Program-made: the position numbers and the translations under genes
Notes under the pieces: model-generated
Database searches by the model: none
What the model was told of the DNA's origin: nothing
The model's input: the letters and a program-made list of their open reading frames with translations, nothing else
Assembly: GCF_014174355.1 (NCBI RefSeq)
Contig: NZ_JABEQF010000007.1
Coordinates: forward strand, 93,500-157,499
Source of the DNA: Gluconacetobacter azotocaptans
GTDB lineage: Bacteria; Pseudomonadota; Alphaproteobacteria; Acetobacterales; Acetobacteraceae
DNA length: 64,000 nt
Reading direction: 5' to 3'
Shown: piece by piece, positions 32,750 through 42,680 of the stretch
How the letters are laid out: each line of letters begins with the position of its first letter
How positions within the stretch are numbered: the stretch's first letter is position 1

Positions 32750-34033
32750 CTATTGCGCGGGCCGGATATCATCCAGCCGGTCCAGGCGCCGCAGGCCGGG
32801 AAACAGGCGCATCCACACCAGGGTCACGGCGATCGTCCCGACACCGCCCAGCACCACGGCCTCCACCGGGCCGATCAGGCTGGCCAGCATGCCGCTCTCG
32901 AACTCGCCCAACTGATTCGACGATCCGATGAACAGCATGTTCACCGCCGAGACCCGTCCCCGCATCTCGTCGGGCGTGCGCAACTGCACCAGCGCGCCGC
33001 GCACCACCACGCTGACCACATCGGCCGCGCCCAGGATCGCCAGCGCCAGAATCGACAGCGGCATCGACGTCGACAGGCCGAAACCGATCGTCGCAATGCC
33101 GAAAATCGCGACCGCGACGAACATCCACATCCCCGCGTTGCGATTCAGCGGCCAGCGCGCAAAGGCCAGCGCGCAGACCAGCGCACCCATGGCCGGCGAC
33201 ATCCGCAGCAACCCCAGGCCGATCGGGCCGGCATGCAGGATGTCGTTGGCATAGAGCGGCAACATCGCCGTCGCGCCGCCCAGCAGCACCGCGAACAGGT
33301 CCAGCGAGATCGCGCCCAGCATCTCGGGCTGCGCGCGAATGAAATGCAGCCCCCCCAGCACCGTCGCCAGGGTCATCGGACGCCGCACCCGCACCGGCGC
33401 CTCCAGCGTCATGGCCAGCGTGCCCATCATGGCCAGGCCGAACCCCATGGCGCAGGTGCTGTAACAGAACCCGGCCCCGATTCCGTACAACAGCCCCCCC
33501 ATCGACGGCCCCATGATGGACGCCACCTGGAACAGCGAGGACGACAATGCGGCCGCGCGCGGAAAGACCGATGGCGGCACCAGGGCGGGCAGGAAAGTCT
33601 GCTGGCTGGGCATCTCGAACGCGCGAGCGGTGCCGAACAGCGCGACCATCACGTAGATCATCGGCGGCGTCAGCCAGTGGCCGAACGAACCTATGGCCAT
33701 CAGCAGCGCCCCGCAGGCCTCGATCCCCTGGCAGGTCGCGACGATCATGCGCCGGTTGAAATGGTCCGCCACATGCCCCGCCACCAGGGTCAGGCAGAAC
33801 ATCGGCAGGAACTGCGCCAGGCCGACCCACGCCAGCGACCGCGCGCTGTGCGTCAGCATATAGATCTGCCAGCCGACCGCCACGGCCTGGACCTGCGACG
33901 AGAACGAGGACAGGGTCCGCGCCGTCAGGAAGACGACAAAACCCGGATGATCGAGGGGCCGCGAGGAGCTTGGAGGCGGAGGATCGTCGGCCTGGCCGCC
34001 GGATACGGCCTGCGTTTCGGAAGGAGCATGCAT
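32750..34033 (-). CDS. MFS transporter (multidrug/macrolide-exporter-like, MFS_3 type)
   Basis: A 427-residue protein with twelve likely membrane helices. It begins FVVFLTARTLSSFSSQVQAVAVGWQIY and has GHVADHFNRRMI, the cytoplasmic loop 2-3 motif of the family, and GPSMGGLLYG in the fifth helix. Relatives are exporters of enterobactin or drugs; no substrate can be named here. I chose ATG 34033; the frame extends upstream to 34123. It is divergent from csaA, with a 119-base gap that must hold both promoters. Confidence 0.8.
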   Translation of the reverse strand: MHAPSETQAVSGGQADDPPPPSSSRPLDHPGFVVFLTARTLSSFSSQVQAVAVGWQIYMLTHSARSLAWVGLAQFLPMFCLTLVAGHVADHFNRRMIVATCQGIEACGALLMAIGSFGHWLTPPMIYVMVALFGTARAFEMPSQQTFLPALVPPSVFPRAAALSSSLFQVASIMGPSMGGLLYGIGAGFCYSTCAMGFGLAMMGTLAMTLEAPVRVRRPMTLATVLGGLHFIRAQPEMLGAISLDLFAVLLGGATAMLPLYANDILHAGPIGLGLLRMSPAMGALVCALAFARWPLNRNAGMWMFVAVAIFGIATIGFGLSTSMPLSILALAILGAADVVSVVVRGALVQLRTPDEMRGRVSAVNMLFIGSSNQLGEFESGMLASLIGPVEAVVLGGVGTIAVTLVWMRLFPGLRRLDRLDDIRPAQ

Positions 34034-34152
34034 GATGCGGCAACAATAGCGGTCCGCCGCACCTTTTCCACCCGCTATGGATGCCGAATTCCCGGTCACG
34101 GAACCGCCAACGTCCGTTTGCAAAACGGCCGCCGCGCGGGCAAAAGCGTGAC

Positions 34153-34518
34153 ATGACAGACATTGACCCGTCCGGCCCGTCCCCTGCCACGGATATCGAG
34201 ACGTTCGCGCGCCTGGACATCCGCGTCGGCACCGTCGTGGACGCCAGGCCGTTTCCCGCCGCGCGCAAGCCGGCGTACCAGCTGTGGATCGATTTCGGGC
34301 CCCGGATCGGCGTGAAGCGCTCGTCGGCGCAGATCACCACCCATTACACGCCCGATCTGCTGATCGGCCGCCAGGTCTGCGCCGTGGTCAATTTTCCGCC
34401 CCGGCAGATCGGCCCGTTCCGCAGCGAGGTACTGACGCTGGGCATGCCCGACGACAAGGGCGATGTCGTCCTGATCCGACCCGACCAAACCGTGCCTGAT
34501 GGAGGAAAGCTATTCTGA
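34153..34518 (+). CDS. csaA: CsaA-like tRNA-binding/chaperone protein
   Basis: A 121-residue single-domain protein with an OB fold of the tRNA-binding domain: FARLDIRVGTVVDARPFPAARKPAYQL, then the RQVCAVVNFPPRQIGPFRSEVLTLG stretch, read in parts, that is nearly invariant in CsaA. It is suggested to help protein export or to bind tRNA. It overlaps the gpt start by one base, an unusual pairing that suggests coupled expression with purine salvage. Confidence 0.88.
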   Translation: MTDIDPSGPSPATDIETFARLDIRVGTVVDARPFPAARKPAYQLWIDFGPRIGVKRSSAQITTHYTPDLLIGRQVCAVVNFPPRQIGPFRSEVLTLGMPDDKGDVVLIRPDQTVPDGGKLF

Positions 34519-35000
34519 TGGCCACCACCTACGCAACCGTCACCTGGGACCAGCTTCACCGCGACGCCCGCCTTCTGGCCGAGACCCTGATCCCGCGCGG
34601 CCCGTTCAAGGGCATCGTCGCCGTCACGCGCGGCGGACTGATCCCCGCGGCGATCATCGCGCGGGAAATGGATTGCCGCCTGATCGAGACGATATCGGTC
34701 GTCACCTATGACGAGGAGCATCAGGGCAAGCCGCAGGTCGTCAAGGCCCCGGCCGCCGCCGGCGACGGCGAAGGGTTCCTGATCATCGACGATCTGGTCG
34801 ATTCCGGGGTCACCGCGCAGGTCGTGCGGCAACTGCTGCCCAAGGCGCTGTTCGCCTGTCTGTACGCCAAGCCGTCGGGCAAGCCGCTGACCGACCTGTT
34901 CGTCGTCGAGGTCCCGCAGGCAACCTGGGTGCTGTTCCCGTGGGATACCGCGCCGCTGTTCATCCCGCCGCTGGCCCGCAAGTCCGAGACCGCGGGCTGA
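34518..35000 (+). CDS. gpt: xanthine phosphoribosyltransferase (xanthine-guanine PRTase)
   Basis: Gpt converts xanthine, guanine or hypoxanthine to the nucleotide with PRPP. The 160-residue protein has TRGGLIPAAI near residue 38, the PRPP-binding loop LIIDDLVDSGVT at about 87-98, and a C-terminal WVLFPWD, all typical of E. coli-type Gpt. The ATG overlaps the csaA stop. Purine salvage 3 kb from a possible methylpurine uptake locus is suggestive, not proof of a link. Confidence 0.92.
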   Translation: MATTYATVTWDQLHRDARLLAETLIPRGPFKGIVAVTRGGLIPAAIIAREMDCRLIETISVVTYDEEHQGKPQVVKAPAAAGDGEGFLIIDDLVDSGVTAQVVRQLLPKALFACLYAKPSGKPLTDLFVVEVPQATWVLFPWDTAPLFIPPLARKSETAG

Positions 35001-35019
35001 CATCAGGCCGGACACCGCC

Positions 35020-35946
35020 ATGCCCCCCGCCGCGCCCCCCGCCGTTCCCGCGACCGAGGCCTTCAGCCCGGCGACCGCCGACCTCGACACCTGGGCCGTC
35101 CCGGTGCAGGTCGCGTCGCTGTGGGAAGGCCAGATGACGGCGGTGGCGGCCATCCGCCCCGCGCTGGCCGCCATCGCGGCGGCGGTCGAGGCCGCCCTGC
35201 CCCGCCTGCGCGCCGGCGGCCGCCTGATCTATGCCGGGGCCGGCAGTTCGGGGCGGCTGGCCGCGCAGGACGGCGCGGAGCTGGAACCGACGTTCGACTG
35301 GCCGGCCAGCCGGACCATCCTGCTGGTCGCCGGCGGCCCCCGCGCGCTGACCGAGGCGGTCGAGAACGCCGAGGACGACACCGACAGCGCGCGGCGCGAC
35401 ATGCAGGCGGCGCGGGTCGGGCCCGATGACGTCCTGATCGCCCTGGCCGCCAGCGGCCGCACCCCCTACACCCTGGCCTGCGTCCGTTCGGCGACGGCGG
35501 CGGGCGCGCTGACCATCGGGGTGGCCAACAGCGCAGGTTCCGCCCTGCTGGACCTCGCCGCCCATCCGATCCTGATCGAGACCGGCGCGGAGGCGATCGC
35601 GGGATCGACCCGCATGAAGGCCGGCACATCGCAGAAGATCGTGCTGAACCTGCTGTCGACGGCGATGATGGTCGGGTTGGGCCGCGTCCATGCCGGCCGC
35701 ATGGTCGACATGCGCGCCCGCAACGAAAAGCTGCGCCACCGCGCCGTGCGCATGGTGCGCGACCTGACCGGCTGCACCGAACAGGCGGCCGTGGCCGCCC
35801 TGGCCGGCACCGACGGGCGGGTCAAGCCCGCCGTCCTGGTGGTGCACGGCCTGACGCCAGGCGACGCCGCCTCGGCCCTGGCGCGCCATGACGGACGGCT
35901 GCGGGCGGCTCTCCGTTCCGTGACGGCGGGCCCTGGCGGCGGGTGA
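35020..35946 (+). CDS. murQ: N-acetylmuramic acid 6-phosphate etherase
   Basis: MurQ cleaves the lactyl ether of MurNAc-6-P, recycling peptidoglycan sugars to GlcNAc-6-P. The 308-residue protein is a SIS-fold enzyme with YAGAGSSGRLAAQDGAEL (residues 69-86), LIALAASGRTPYTL, and the signature ETGAEAIAGSTRMKAGTSQK, read in parts. It lies 19 bases after gpt. The N terminus has a Pro/Ala-rich stretch instead of the usual TE-rich start, so the true start may be further in. Confidence 0.9.
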   Translation: MPPAAPPAVPATEAFSPATADLDTWAVPVQVASLWEGQMTAVAAIRPALAAIAAAVEAALPRLRAGGRLIYAGAGSSGRLAAQDGAELEPTFDWPASRTILLVAGGPRALTEAVENAEDDTDSARRDMQAARVGPDDVLIALAASGRTPYTLACVRSATAAGALTIGVANSAGSALLDLAAHPILIETGAEAIAGSTRMKAGTSQKIVLNLLSTAMMVGLGRVHAGRMVDMRARNEKLRHRAVRMVRDLTGCTEQAAVAALAGTDGRVKPAVLVVHGLTPGDAASALARHDGRLRAALRSVTAGPGGG

Positions 35947-35966
35947 CGAAATTTTCACGCGGGCGC

Positions 35967-35995
35967 TTGCCAGAGCGCGCAAGGACTCATAGCTT
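35967..35995 (+). promoter_or_regulatory. possible promoter of tRNA-Pro
   Basis: TTGCCA (35967-35972) and TAGCTT (35990-35995) are separated by 17 bases and end 12 bases before the tRNA. The -10 box is poor; support is mainly position and spacing. Confidence 0.35.
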
Positions 35996-36007
35996 CCCCC
36001 GCAGGTT

Positions 36008-36084
36008 CGGGGCGTGGCGCAGCCTGGTAGCGCGCGTGTTTTGGGTACACGAGGCCCCCGGTTCGAGTCCGGGCGCCCCGACCA
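36008..36084 (+). tRNA. tRNA-Pro (anticodon TGG)
   Basis: A 77-base cloverleaf: acceptor CGGGGCG pairs with CGCCCCG, the D arm is GCGCAGCCTGGTAGCGC, and the loop TTTTGGGTA gives anticodon TGG. The T arm has GTTCGAGTC and CCA is encoded. It lies 61 bases past murQ. Confidence 0.96.
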
Positions 36085-36107
36085 GCGGGAAGAAGGAGTT
36101 CCATTCC

Positions 36108-36413
36108 ATGCGGGCCCGAATCTACAAGGAAGCGAAGACCGCCACGCAGTCCGGCCAGGCGAACACCCATGACTGGATTCTGGAATACGGCCAGACGCAG
36201 CCCCGGCAGCAGGATCCGCTGATGGGCTGGACCGGAAGCCGTGATACGCGGTCGCAGATCCGCCTGCGATTCCCCGACCGCGACGCCGCCATTGCCTATG
36301 CGGACCGCCACGCGGTGCCGTACGACCTGGAACTGCCCGTCGCGCGCGTCCGCAAGCCCAAGGTCTATGCCGACAATTTCCGGTACGACCGGGTCCAGAA
36401 CTGGACCCACTGA
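36108..36413 (+). CDS. NADH dehydrogenase accessory subunit, NDUFS4-like (ETC complex I subunit)
   Basis: A 101-residue protein of the ETC_C1_NDUFA4/NDUFS4 family, a supernumerary complex I subunit kept in alphaproteobacteria and mitochondria. It has ARIYKEAKTATQSG at the start, PLMGWTGSRDT, and the C-terminal VYADNFRYDRVQNWTH, which matches the conserved tail (SYADNFx and the final W-T-H). An AGAAGGAG site precedes the ATG. It lies between tRNA-Pro and tRNA-Arg. Confidence 0.9.
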   Translation: MRARIYKEAKTATQSGQANTHDWILEYGQTQPRQQDPLMGWTGSRDTRSQIRLRFPDRDAAIAYADRHAVPYDLELPVARVRKPKVYADNFRYDRVQNWTH

Positions 36414-36444
36414 CCCCGTTCCGGCATAGGAATGCTGGCCCCGC

Positions 36445-36521
36445 GCGCCCTTAGCTCAGTCGGATAGAGCAACAGCCTTCTAAGCTGTGGGTCGCTGGTT
36501 CGAATCCAGCAGGGCGCGCCA
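36445..36521 (+). tRNA. tRNA-Arg (anticodon TCT)
   Basis: A 77-base cloverleaf: GCGCCCT pairs with AGGGCGC, the anticodon stem ACAGC/GCTGT closes loop CTTCTAA, giving TCT, the T arm has GTTCGAATC, and CCA is encoded. The sequence directly downstream turns AT-rich. Confidence 0.96.
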
Positions 36522-37249
36522 TTTTCCGGCATTGCATACGCAAACAGGTTGCACCTGCTTTGCCGTGGGTCGTTGCCAGCCCCCATCCAAATCCGTCGAT
36601 TCCTCCGGGCGCCCCCACCTCGCCGGCCGGCACGGTCCACCCAGCCATCCGGCCTTGGCGGACCATATTTTTTTTCGTTCCGGATACTGCCATACTCCCG
36701 GACGAAGATATGAATAAAATTTATCGTTATTGTAAATAAAATCTCTATACAATATAGAACAATTCGAAATCAAATGACGAACTGACAATTTAAATCGAAT
36801 TTACCATGGATTTTTAAGTATAAATTTCAACATAAATCATATTTTCGTCAAAATTCAGGAATATTTTTCTTCCATTATAGGGTATCTTTCTGTATGAAAG
36901 ATTCCATCTGAATATCAAAACGAAAGGACAGGTTGAACTTTTCAGTTTTATTCGTATCAAAATCGCACCGTTAGTGCGCTTTGTTCTCTTTCAGGCCCAT
37001 AATGCCTGAATGCTCGTCCATGACTCTTTCATGGCGATTTCTTCCTGTGCCTTTATTGTCCGACCATTGGACAGAACTATCGGGCACCGGATCTGCTTCA
37101 GCGCCTATGGCGCGCATCCCTACATGATGATTTCGAAATTGCTGCGTCCCATGGGCCACGATTTCGAATGCAGCTTGCATCGATGCTTCGTAATGAGGCG
37201 AAGCCCCTCATAGTTATGTTGGCTGCCTGTTAAAGAGGAGTATCTCCCC
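36522..37249. other. 728-bp gene-free region, AT-rich in its middle, with three inverted repeats
   Basis: No credible gene. From about 36700 to 36960 the sequence is strikingly AT-rich compared with the rest of the window. Inverted repeats: ATCTTTC/GAAAGAT (36884-36902, loop of five, extendable to ten bases with one mismatch), TTCAGGC/GCCTGAA (36990-37010, loop of seven), and CCATGA/TCATGG (37018-37034, loop of five). These probably include promoter and operator elements of the MFS gene at 37250. Small frames here have no family features. Confidence 0.6.
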
Positions 37250-38590
37250 TTGACGCAGACAGACGTTCTGTCCGACCGCCCCTCCCTGACCGACAGGATC
37301 GGCATTCCACGACCTCTTCTCTGGGGTTTTGTGGGCTTGCTGCTCTTCATGATCGGCGACGGCGTAGAGGCCGGCTATCTGGCGCCCTATCTTGAAAATC
37401 ACGGCCAATCCGCGCGCGACGTGGCGTTCCTGTTCACGGTCTACGGTGTCGCGGTCTCCATCGCCTCCTGGCTGTCGGGCCCGCTGTCCGACCTGTGGGG
37501 GCCGAAGCGGGTCATGTGGATCGGCCTGGCCATCTGGAGCGTGTTCGAAGTGGCCTTCCTGGTCATGGGCCTGCAGGTCGCCAGCTTCCCGATGATGGTT
37601 GCCGCCTATACGCTGCGCGGGCTGGGCTATCCGCTGTTCGCCTATGGCTTCCTGGTCTGGATCGCCGCCGCGACCCCGCCGCGCCAGCTTGGCTCCGCCG
37701 CCGGCTGGTTCTGGTTCGCCTTTTCGGGCGGCCTGCCGACGCTGGGCTCGCTGTTCGCCAGCTTCTCCATTCCTGTTATCGGCGAACTCGCCACCTTCTG
37801 GTCGTCGCTGGGCCTGGTGGTCGCCGGCGGCCTGGTGGCGCTGCTGCTGACGCGCGAACCCACGGGCGCCACCCGTCTGGCCCCGCAGCACGTCTCCGTG
37901 AAGGGAATCTTCTTCGGTTCCCTCAGCATTCTGTGGCGCGAGCCCAAGACGTTCGTGGCCATGATCGTGCGCACCATCGACACGGCGTCGGAATACGCCT
38001 TCCTGGTGATCATGCCGTCCTTCTTCATGAAGGTCGTCGGCTTCACCCTGTCGCAGTGGCTGCAGCTGCTGTCGATCGTGTTCCTCAGCAACATCCTGTT
38101 CAACCTGGTGTCGGGGATGCTGGCCGACCGTCTGGGACATCGCACGGTGGTATCGATCGCCGGCTGCCTGGGGGCGGCGATCTCGGTGCCGGTCTTCTAT
38201 TACGTGCCGATGGCCTATCACGGCAATTTCCTGGTCGCGTCACTGGCCGGCATCTTCTACGGCGCGACGGTCGCGGCCTTCGTGCCGCTGTCGGGCCTGG
38301 TGCCGCAGATCTGCCCGAAGGAAAAGGCGGCCGCCCTGTCCGCACTGGGCCTGGGCGCCGGCGCCAGCACCTGGGTTGGGCCGGCCATCGTCACCTGGTT
38401 CGAAGGCTGGCACGGGATCGAGGGCATCATCTGGATCTTCTCCGGCCTCTATGCCTTCGCCGGCATCCTGACCCTGTACCTCTCCGTTCCCGACCATGCC
38501 CGCGAGGCCGCCTCCACGCCCCAGCGCAAGGATCGGCGCGCCGACCGGAACACGGACGGCATGTACGGCGAAACCCCCGTCCTGCACTAA
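37250..38590 (+). CDS. MFS transporter, RbtT/DalT/CsbX (polyol) type
   Basis: A 446-residue twelve-helix transporter. Its N terminus, RIGIPRPLLWGFVGLLLFMIGDG followed by VEAGYLAPYL (read in two parts), matches ribitol and D-arabinitol transporters, and the GPLSDLWGPKR loop and LADRLGHR motif are the two cytoplasmic MFS loops. Polyol uptake is plausible in an acetic acid bacterium but not shown. The TTG at 37250 has AAGAGGAG nine bases upstream. The long upstream control region suggests regulated expression; no dehydrogenase or regulator gene is adjacent. Confidence 0.83.
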   Translation: MTQTDVLSDRPSLTDRIGIPRPLLWGFVGLLLFMIGDGVEAGYLAPYLENHGQSARDVAFLFTVYGVAVSIASWLSGPLSDLWGPKRVMWIGLAIWSVFEVAFLVMGLQVASFPMMVAAYTLRGLGYPLFAYGFLVWIAAATPPRQLGSAAGWFWFAFSGGLPTLGSLFASFSIPVIGELATFWSSLGLVVAGGLVALLLTREPTGATRLAPQHVSVKGIFFGSLSILWREPKTFVAMIVRTIDTASEYAFLVIMPSFFMKVVGFTLSQWLQLLSIVFLSNILFNLVSGMLADRLGHRTVVSIAGCLGAAISVPVFYYVPMAYHGNFLVASLAGIFYGATVAAFVPLSGLVPQICPKEKAAALSALGLGAGASTWVGPAIVTWFEGWHGIEGIIWIFSGLYAFAGILTLYLSVPDHAREAASTPQRKDRRADRNTDGMYGETPVLH

Positions 38591-38624
38591 TCCAACCCAG
38601 GCCGGCATCATCTGCACGCCCAGC

Positions 38625-38650
38625 CCCGGCCTTCCTCACGGAAGGCCGGG
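38625..38650 (+). terminator. perfect 11-bp hairpin after the polyol-type MFS gene
   Basis: CCCGGCCTTCC (38625-38635) and GGAAGGCCGGG (38640-38650) pair without mismatch around loop TCAC, 35 bases past the stop and before tRNA-Ser. There is no T tract, so it may be a weak or factor-assisted terminator. Confidence 0.6.
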
Positions 38651-38701
38651 TGTCTGCCCAGTTGCATCCCCGACCAAAACCATGAATAAGAATGCCCCGT
38701 C

Positions 38702-38791
<90 letters not shown>

Positions 38792-39089
38792 CTTTGGTCA
38801 AATTGACATTATTTGCGAATGGCTTCCCGCCGAATTTCAAGGGCGCGCAAAGCTCTGCATCCGGGTTTCGACGACGAACACGGCGTGAACCTGCACGGCC
38901 AGGTGAGTGAATTTCGCGATTGGCCGCCTATATAGAGTCGGTCACCGGGAAGCCCGCTTCCTCTTCCACGATACCGCACTGCATCTGCACGACGTATTCC
39001 CCCAACGCCCCCCCCTCATCGACCGGGTAGAGGTCGGGCTTGCCGTCATCGGGGTTTCCGGGCCGCACGCCCACTCACAGGAGCAGCCG

Positions 39090-39485
39090 ATGCAAACAGA
39101 AATCATGATCCTGGCGGCGGGAGCGATGTTGCTCTTCGTGCATATCATTATCCCCTCCACCCTGAAGACCCGGCAATACGGTATCGACTGGAATACCGGC
39201 CCGCGCGACGAGACCATGCCGCCGCTGAATCCCGTCATCGCACGCTTGGCGCGGGCGCAAGCCAATTTCCAGGAGACCTTTCCGATCGCCATCGTGGCGT
39301 TGATCGGCGTGGTGGTAACAGGGCGTGAAAGTGATTTGAGCGCAATCGGTGGATGGATCTGGCTGGCTGCGCGCCTCCTGTACCTGCCGCTGTACGCCTT
39401 CGGGGTCGAGAAGATCCGCTCCATCGTCTTTCTGGTCAGCCTCGTCGGTCTTGGTCTGGTGCTGTACGCACTGGTGTTCGGATGA
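39090..39485 (+). CDS. MAPEG-family membrane protein
   Basis: A 131-residue protein with four hydrophobic helices (about 4-22, 62-80, 86-102 and 110-130) and the MAPEG landmark RLARAQANFQETFPIAIVALIG around residues 50-71, where the helix-2 Asn/Glu pair binds glutathione in eukaryotic members. Bacterial members have no firm substrate. The start has CAGGAG upstream. About 300 bases before it hold no gene that I can support. Confidence 0.85.
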   Translation: MQTEIMILAAGAMLLFVHIIIPSTLKTRQYGIDWNTGPRDETMPPLNPVIARLARAQANFQETFPIAIVALIGVVVTGRESDLSAIGGWIWLAARLLYLPLYAFGVEKIRSIVFLVSLVGLGLVLYALVFG

Positions 39486-39631
39486 CTGCCGGCGGACAAC
39501 CGCGAAATCCATGACGTAAGCGGTCCCGGAAGCCACCGGCACCACCGTCATTTACCCGGCATCAATCACGCCACGCCCATCGTTCTCGTTTCCTCGGATG
39601 GATATGTGACGACGACGAACGTGGGGACCAA

Positions 39632-40385
39632 ATGCGCGATCAGTATGCTGGCGACGTCAGCGATCTTCTCAAATTCGCGTTCCTGCGCGCGCTCGCGGGC
39701 GCGGACCGGATGCTCGGCATCGCATGGTACTATGCGCCGGAAGAGGACGGACGGCAGGATGGACGGCATCTCGAATGGCGCGACGAGGCAGCATGGCGTC
39801 TTCTCGATGAAGAGCTTCACGCGGGGCTCGCCAGGCTTCCGGAACGCAGCCCTGCCGCGCTTGAACAGGCAACGATCTGGCCCAGGGGGCCCTATTTCAT
39901 CGTGAGCCGATGCCGCCGCGTGTGGAGCGGAATGCGTGGGGCACACGCAAGCGCAGCATCCTCGATGGTGCGGACATCATATTTCTCGACCCGGACAACG
40001 GCATCGGAGGGGAAACGGAGAAGCATGCGACCTTCTCGGAAATTCGGCAGCTCCGCAAACCCGAACGCGCCATCGCCTTCATCACCTTCCCAGGCCGAAG
40101 CACGATGCGTTTCTGCAGCGACTGCACGAGCGATTGATGGTCGAGACGGATGCTGGAAACGCCATCACTCTTCGGACGAACGTTTCCCTGCCGCGCACAG
40201 CGGGATCGCGCTTCTACGTGCAACGTCAGCGCTGGTTTACGGTCGTCGATCCTGATGACGAACTGACGGCCAGAGCGCAGGCATTCGCTACCGCCCTGAC
40301 GTCCGTGCCACGCGTTCGGGCGCGTCTGGACGGCGCGGGGTCCAGGGCCTCAGGCCCTGGTGGGTTCGGGCAAAGCCCGGCCTGA
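39632..40385 (+). pseudogene. conserved hypothetical gene interrupted by two single-base frameshifts
   Basis: One protein is spread over three frames. Part 1 (39632-about 39897) begins MRDQYAGDVSDLLKFAFLRAL and ends WPRGPYF. Part 2 (about 39898-40095) runs HREPMPPRVERN, GADIIFLDPDNGIG, AIAFITFPGRS. Part 3 (about 40096-40385) runs HDAFLQRLHERL to FYVQRQRWFTVVDP. Both breaks would be repaired by adding one C (TTC-CAT near 39897 and AGC-CAC near 40095). It resembles a DNA/RNA-associated hypothetical family in which LDPDNG is conserved. A pseudogene or sequencing errors in CC runs are both possible. Confidence 0.75.
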
Positions 40386-40399
40386 CCAGGGCAGCCCAA

Positions 40400-40429
40400 C
40401 CTGCCGGCGCCGCGTACGGCGCCGGCAGG
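40400..40429. terminator. 13-bp perfect hairpin at the 3' end of rhlE
   Basis: CCTGCCGGCGCCG (40400-40412) and CGGCGCCGGCAGG (40417-40429) pair perfectly around loop CGTA. It lies between the convergent ends of the frameshifted gene and rhlE and could act for both. There is no T tract on either strand. Confidence 0.6.
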
Positions 40430-40438
40430 ATATGTGCT

Positions 40439-41716
<1,278 letters not shown>

Positions 41717-42041
41717 GAAAGCGCCTCCCGGCACCAAAATGGCCGGAACCCTCACGACAGAATGAGCATCCGGAATGTCTTGAAAAATACGAAACACGGT
41801 TCGCGACCCTGCATCGCAGGGCACGCTGTCAGTCACCGCAAGCCGTCTGGGAAAGGGAAGATACGCTTGTCCGTCCAGTCCGTGCCCCCCGCGTCAACAA
41901 GGCACGTGCGTACAAGTCAGCATGCGGGACAGGCGCGGGCCATCCACGGGCGGCTTCTACCCGGTCAAGGCCTGTCCCGCAAGCCTTTTCCCAAGGATGG
42001 CCGTTGCCACCGGCATCGGCATGCCGGCGGCACCCGTCGCA
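41717..42041. other. 325-bp intergenic region upstream of rhlE
   Basis: No gene seen. It must hold the rhlE promoter. It contains CCCTGC/GCAGGG around ATC (41807-41821) and a 7-base inverted repeat, CCGGCAT/ATGCCGG, around CGGC (42010-42027) just beyond the nitroreductase stop, a possible weak terminator. Cold-shock or auto-control leaders are known for such helicases, but I see no specific element. Confidence 0.5.
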
Positions 42042-42674
42042 TCAGGCGAAACGGTCGCGCACGCGCACCTGCTCCAGCGTCAGGCGACTGGCCCGGGGCC
42101 GTGCCGCCTGCGTGCCCTTGCCGAGGGCGACGAACATGGTGATCACATGGTCGTCCGGCAGGTTGATCAGCTTCGCCACCGCATCGAAATCGAACCCGTC
42201 CATCGGGCAGGACTGATAGCCCAGGCTGGCGGCGGCCAGCATCATCGTCTGGGCGGCCTGGGCGCAGGACCGCATCGTCTCGTCCCGCTGAACCTGCGGG
42301 CGTCCCTCGTAATACTGGTTGATCAGGCCCGCCATCAGGTCCTGTACATCCTGCGGCGCGTCGGCCCAGTAGTGCGCCGGGTCCTTGCGCCAGGCCTGCA
42401 TGTCCGCGCACATCACGATCAGCACCGAGGCATCGGTGACCTGCGCCTGGTCCCACGCCACCGCGCGGATCTGCCGCCGCAACGCCGGATCGGTCACCAC
42501 GACGAAGCGCCAGTGCTGGATATTGAAGGCGGTCGGGGCCAGCATGCCCGCCGAAAGGATCGTGTCCAGGTCGGCGTCGGGGATGCGATGGTCCGGATCG
42601 TACTGCTTGACCGCGCGGCGTGTCCGGATGGCGTCCAGTGTTTCCATGGGGCGGATATCCTTGTCCTTGGTCAT
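42042..42674 (-). CDS. nitroreductase-family FMN oxidoreductase
   Basis: A 210-residue nitroreductase-fold protein. AIRTRRAVKQYDPDHRIPD is the FMN-contacting N-terminal motif, followed by LAPTAFNIQHWRFVVV and AAASLGYQSCPMDGFD (read in parts), which forms the flavin/substrate pocket. It reduces nitro-aromatics or quinones in relatives; the natural substrate is unknown. M10 (42647) is an alternative start. Confidence 0.88.
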   Translation of the reverse strand: MTKDKDIRPMETLDAIRTRRAVKQYDPDHRIPDADLDTILSAGMLAPTAFNIQHWRFVVVTDPALRRQIRAVAWDQAQVTDASVLIVMCADMQAWRKDPAHYWADAPQDVQDLMAGLINQYYEGRPQVQRDETMRSCAQAAQTMMLAAASLGYQSCPMDGFDFDAVAKLINLPDDHVITMFVALGKGTQAARPRASRLTLEQVRVRDRFA

Positions 42675-42680
42675 CGGTCG

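Noticed and set aside
36971..37180. Small open frames in the AT-rich region
   Set aside because: No Shine-Dalgarno site, no recognisable motif, and inverted repeats run through them; likely control DNA.
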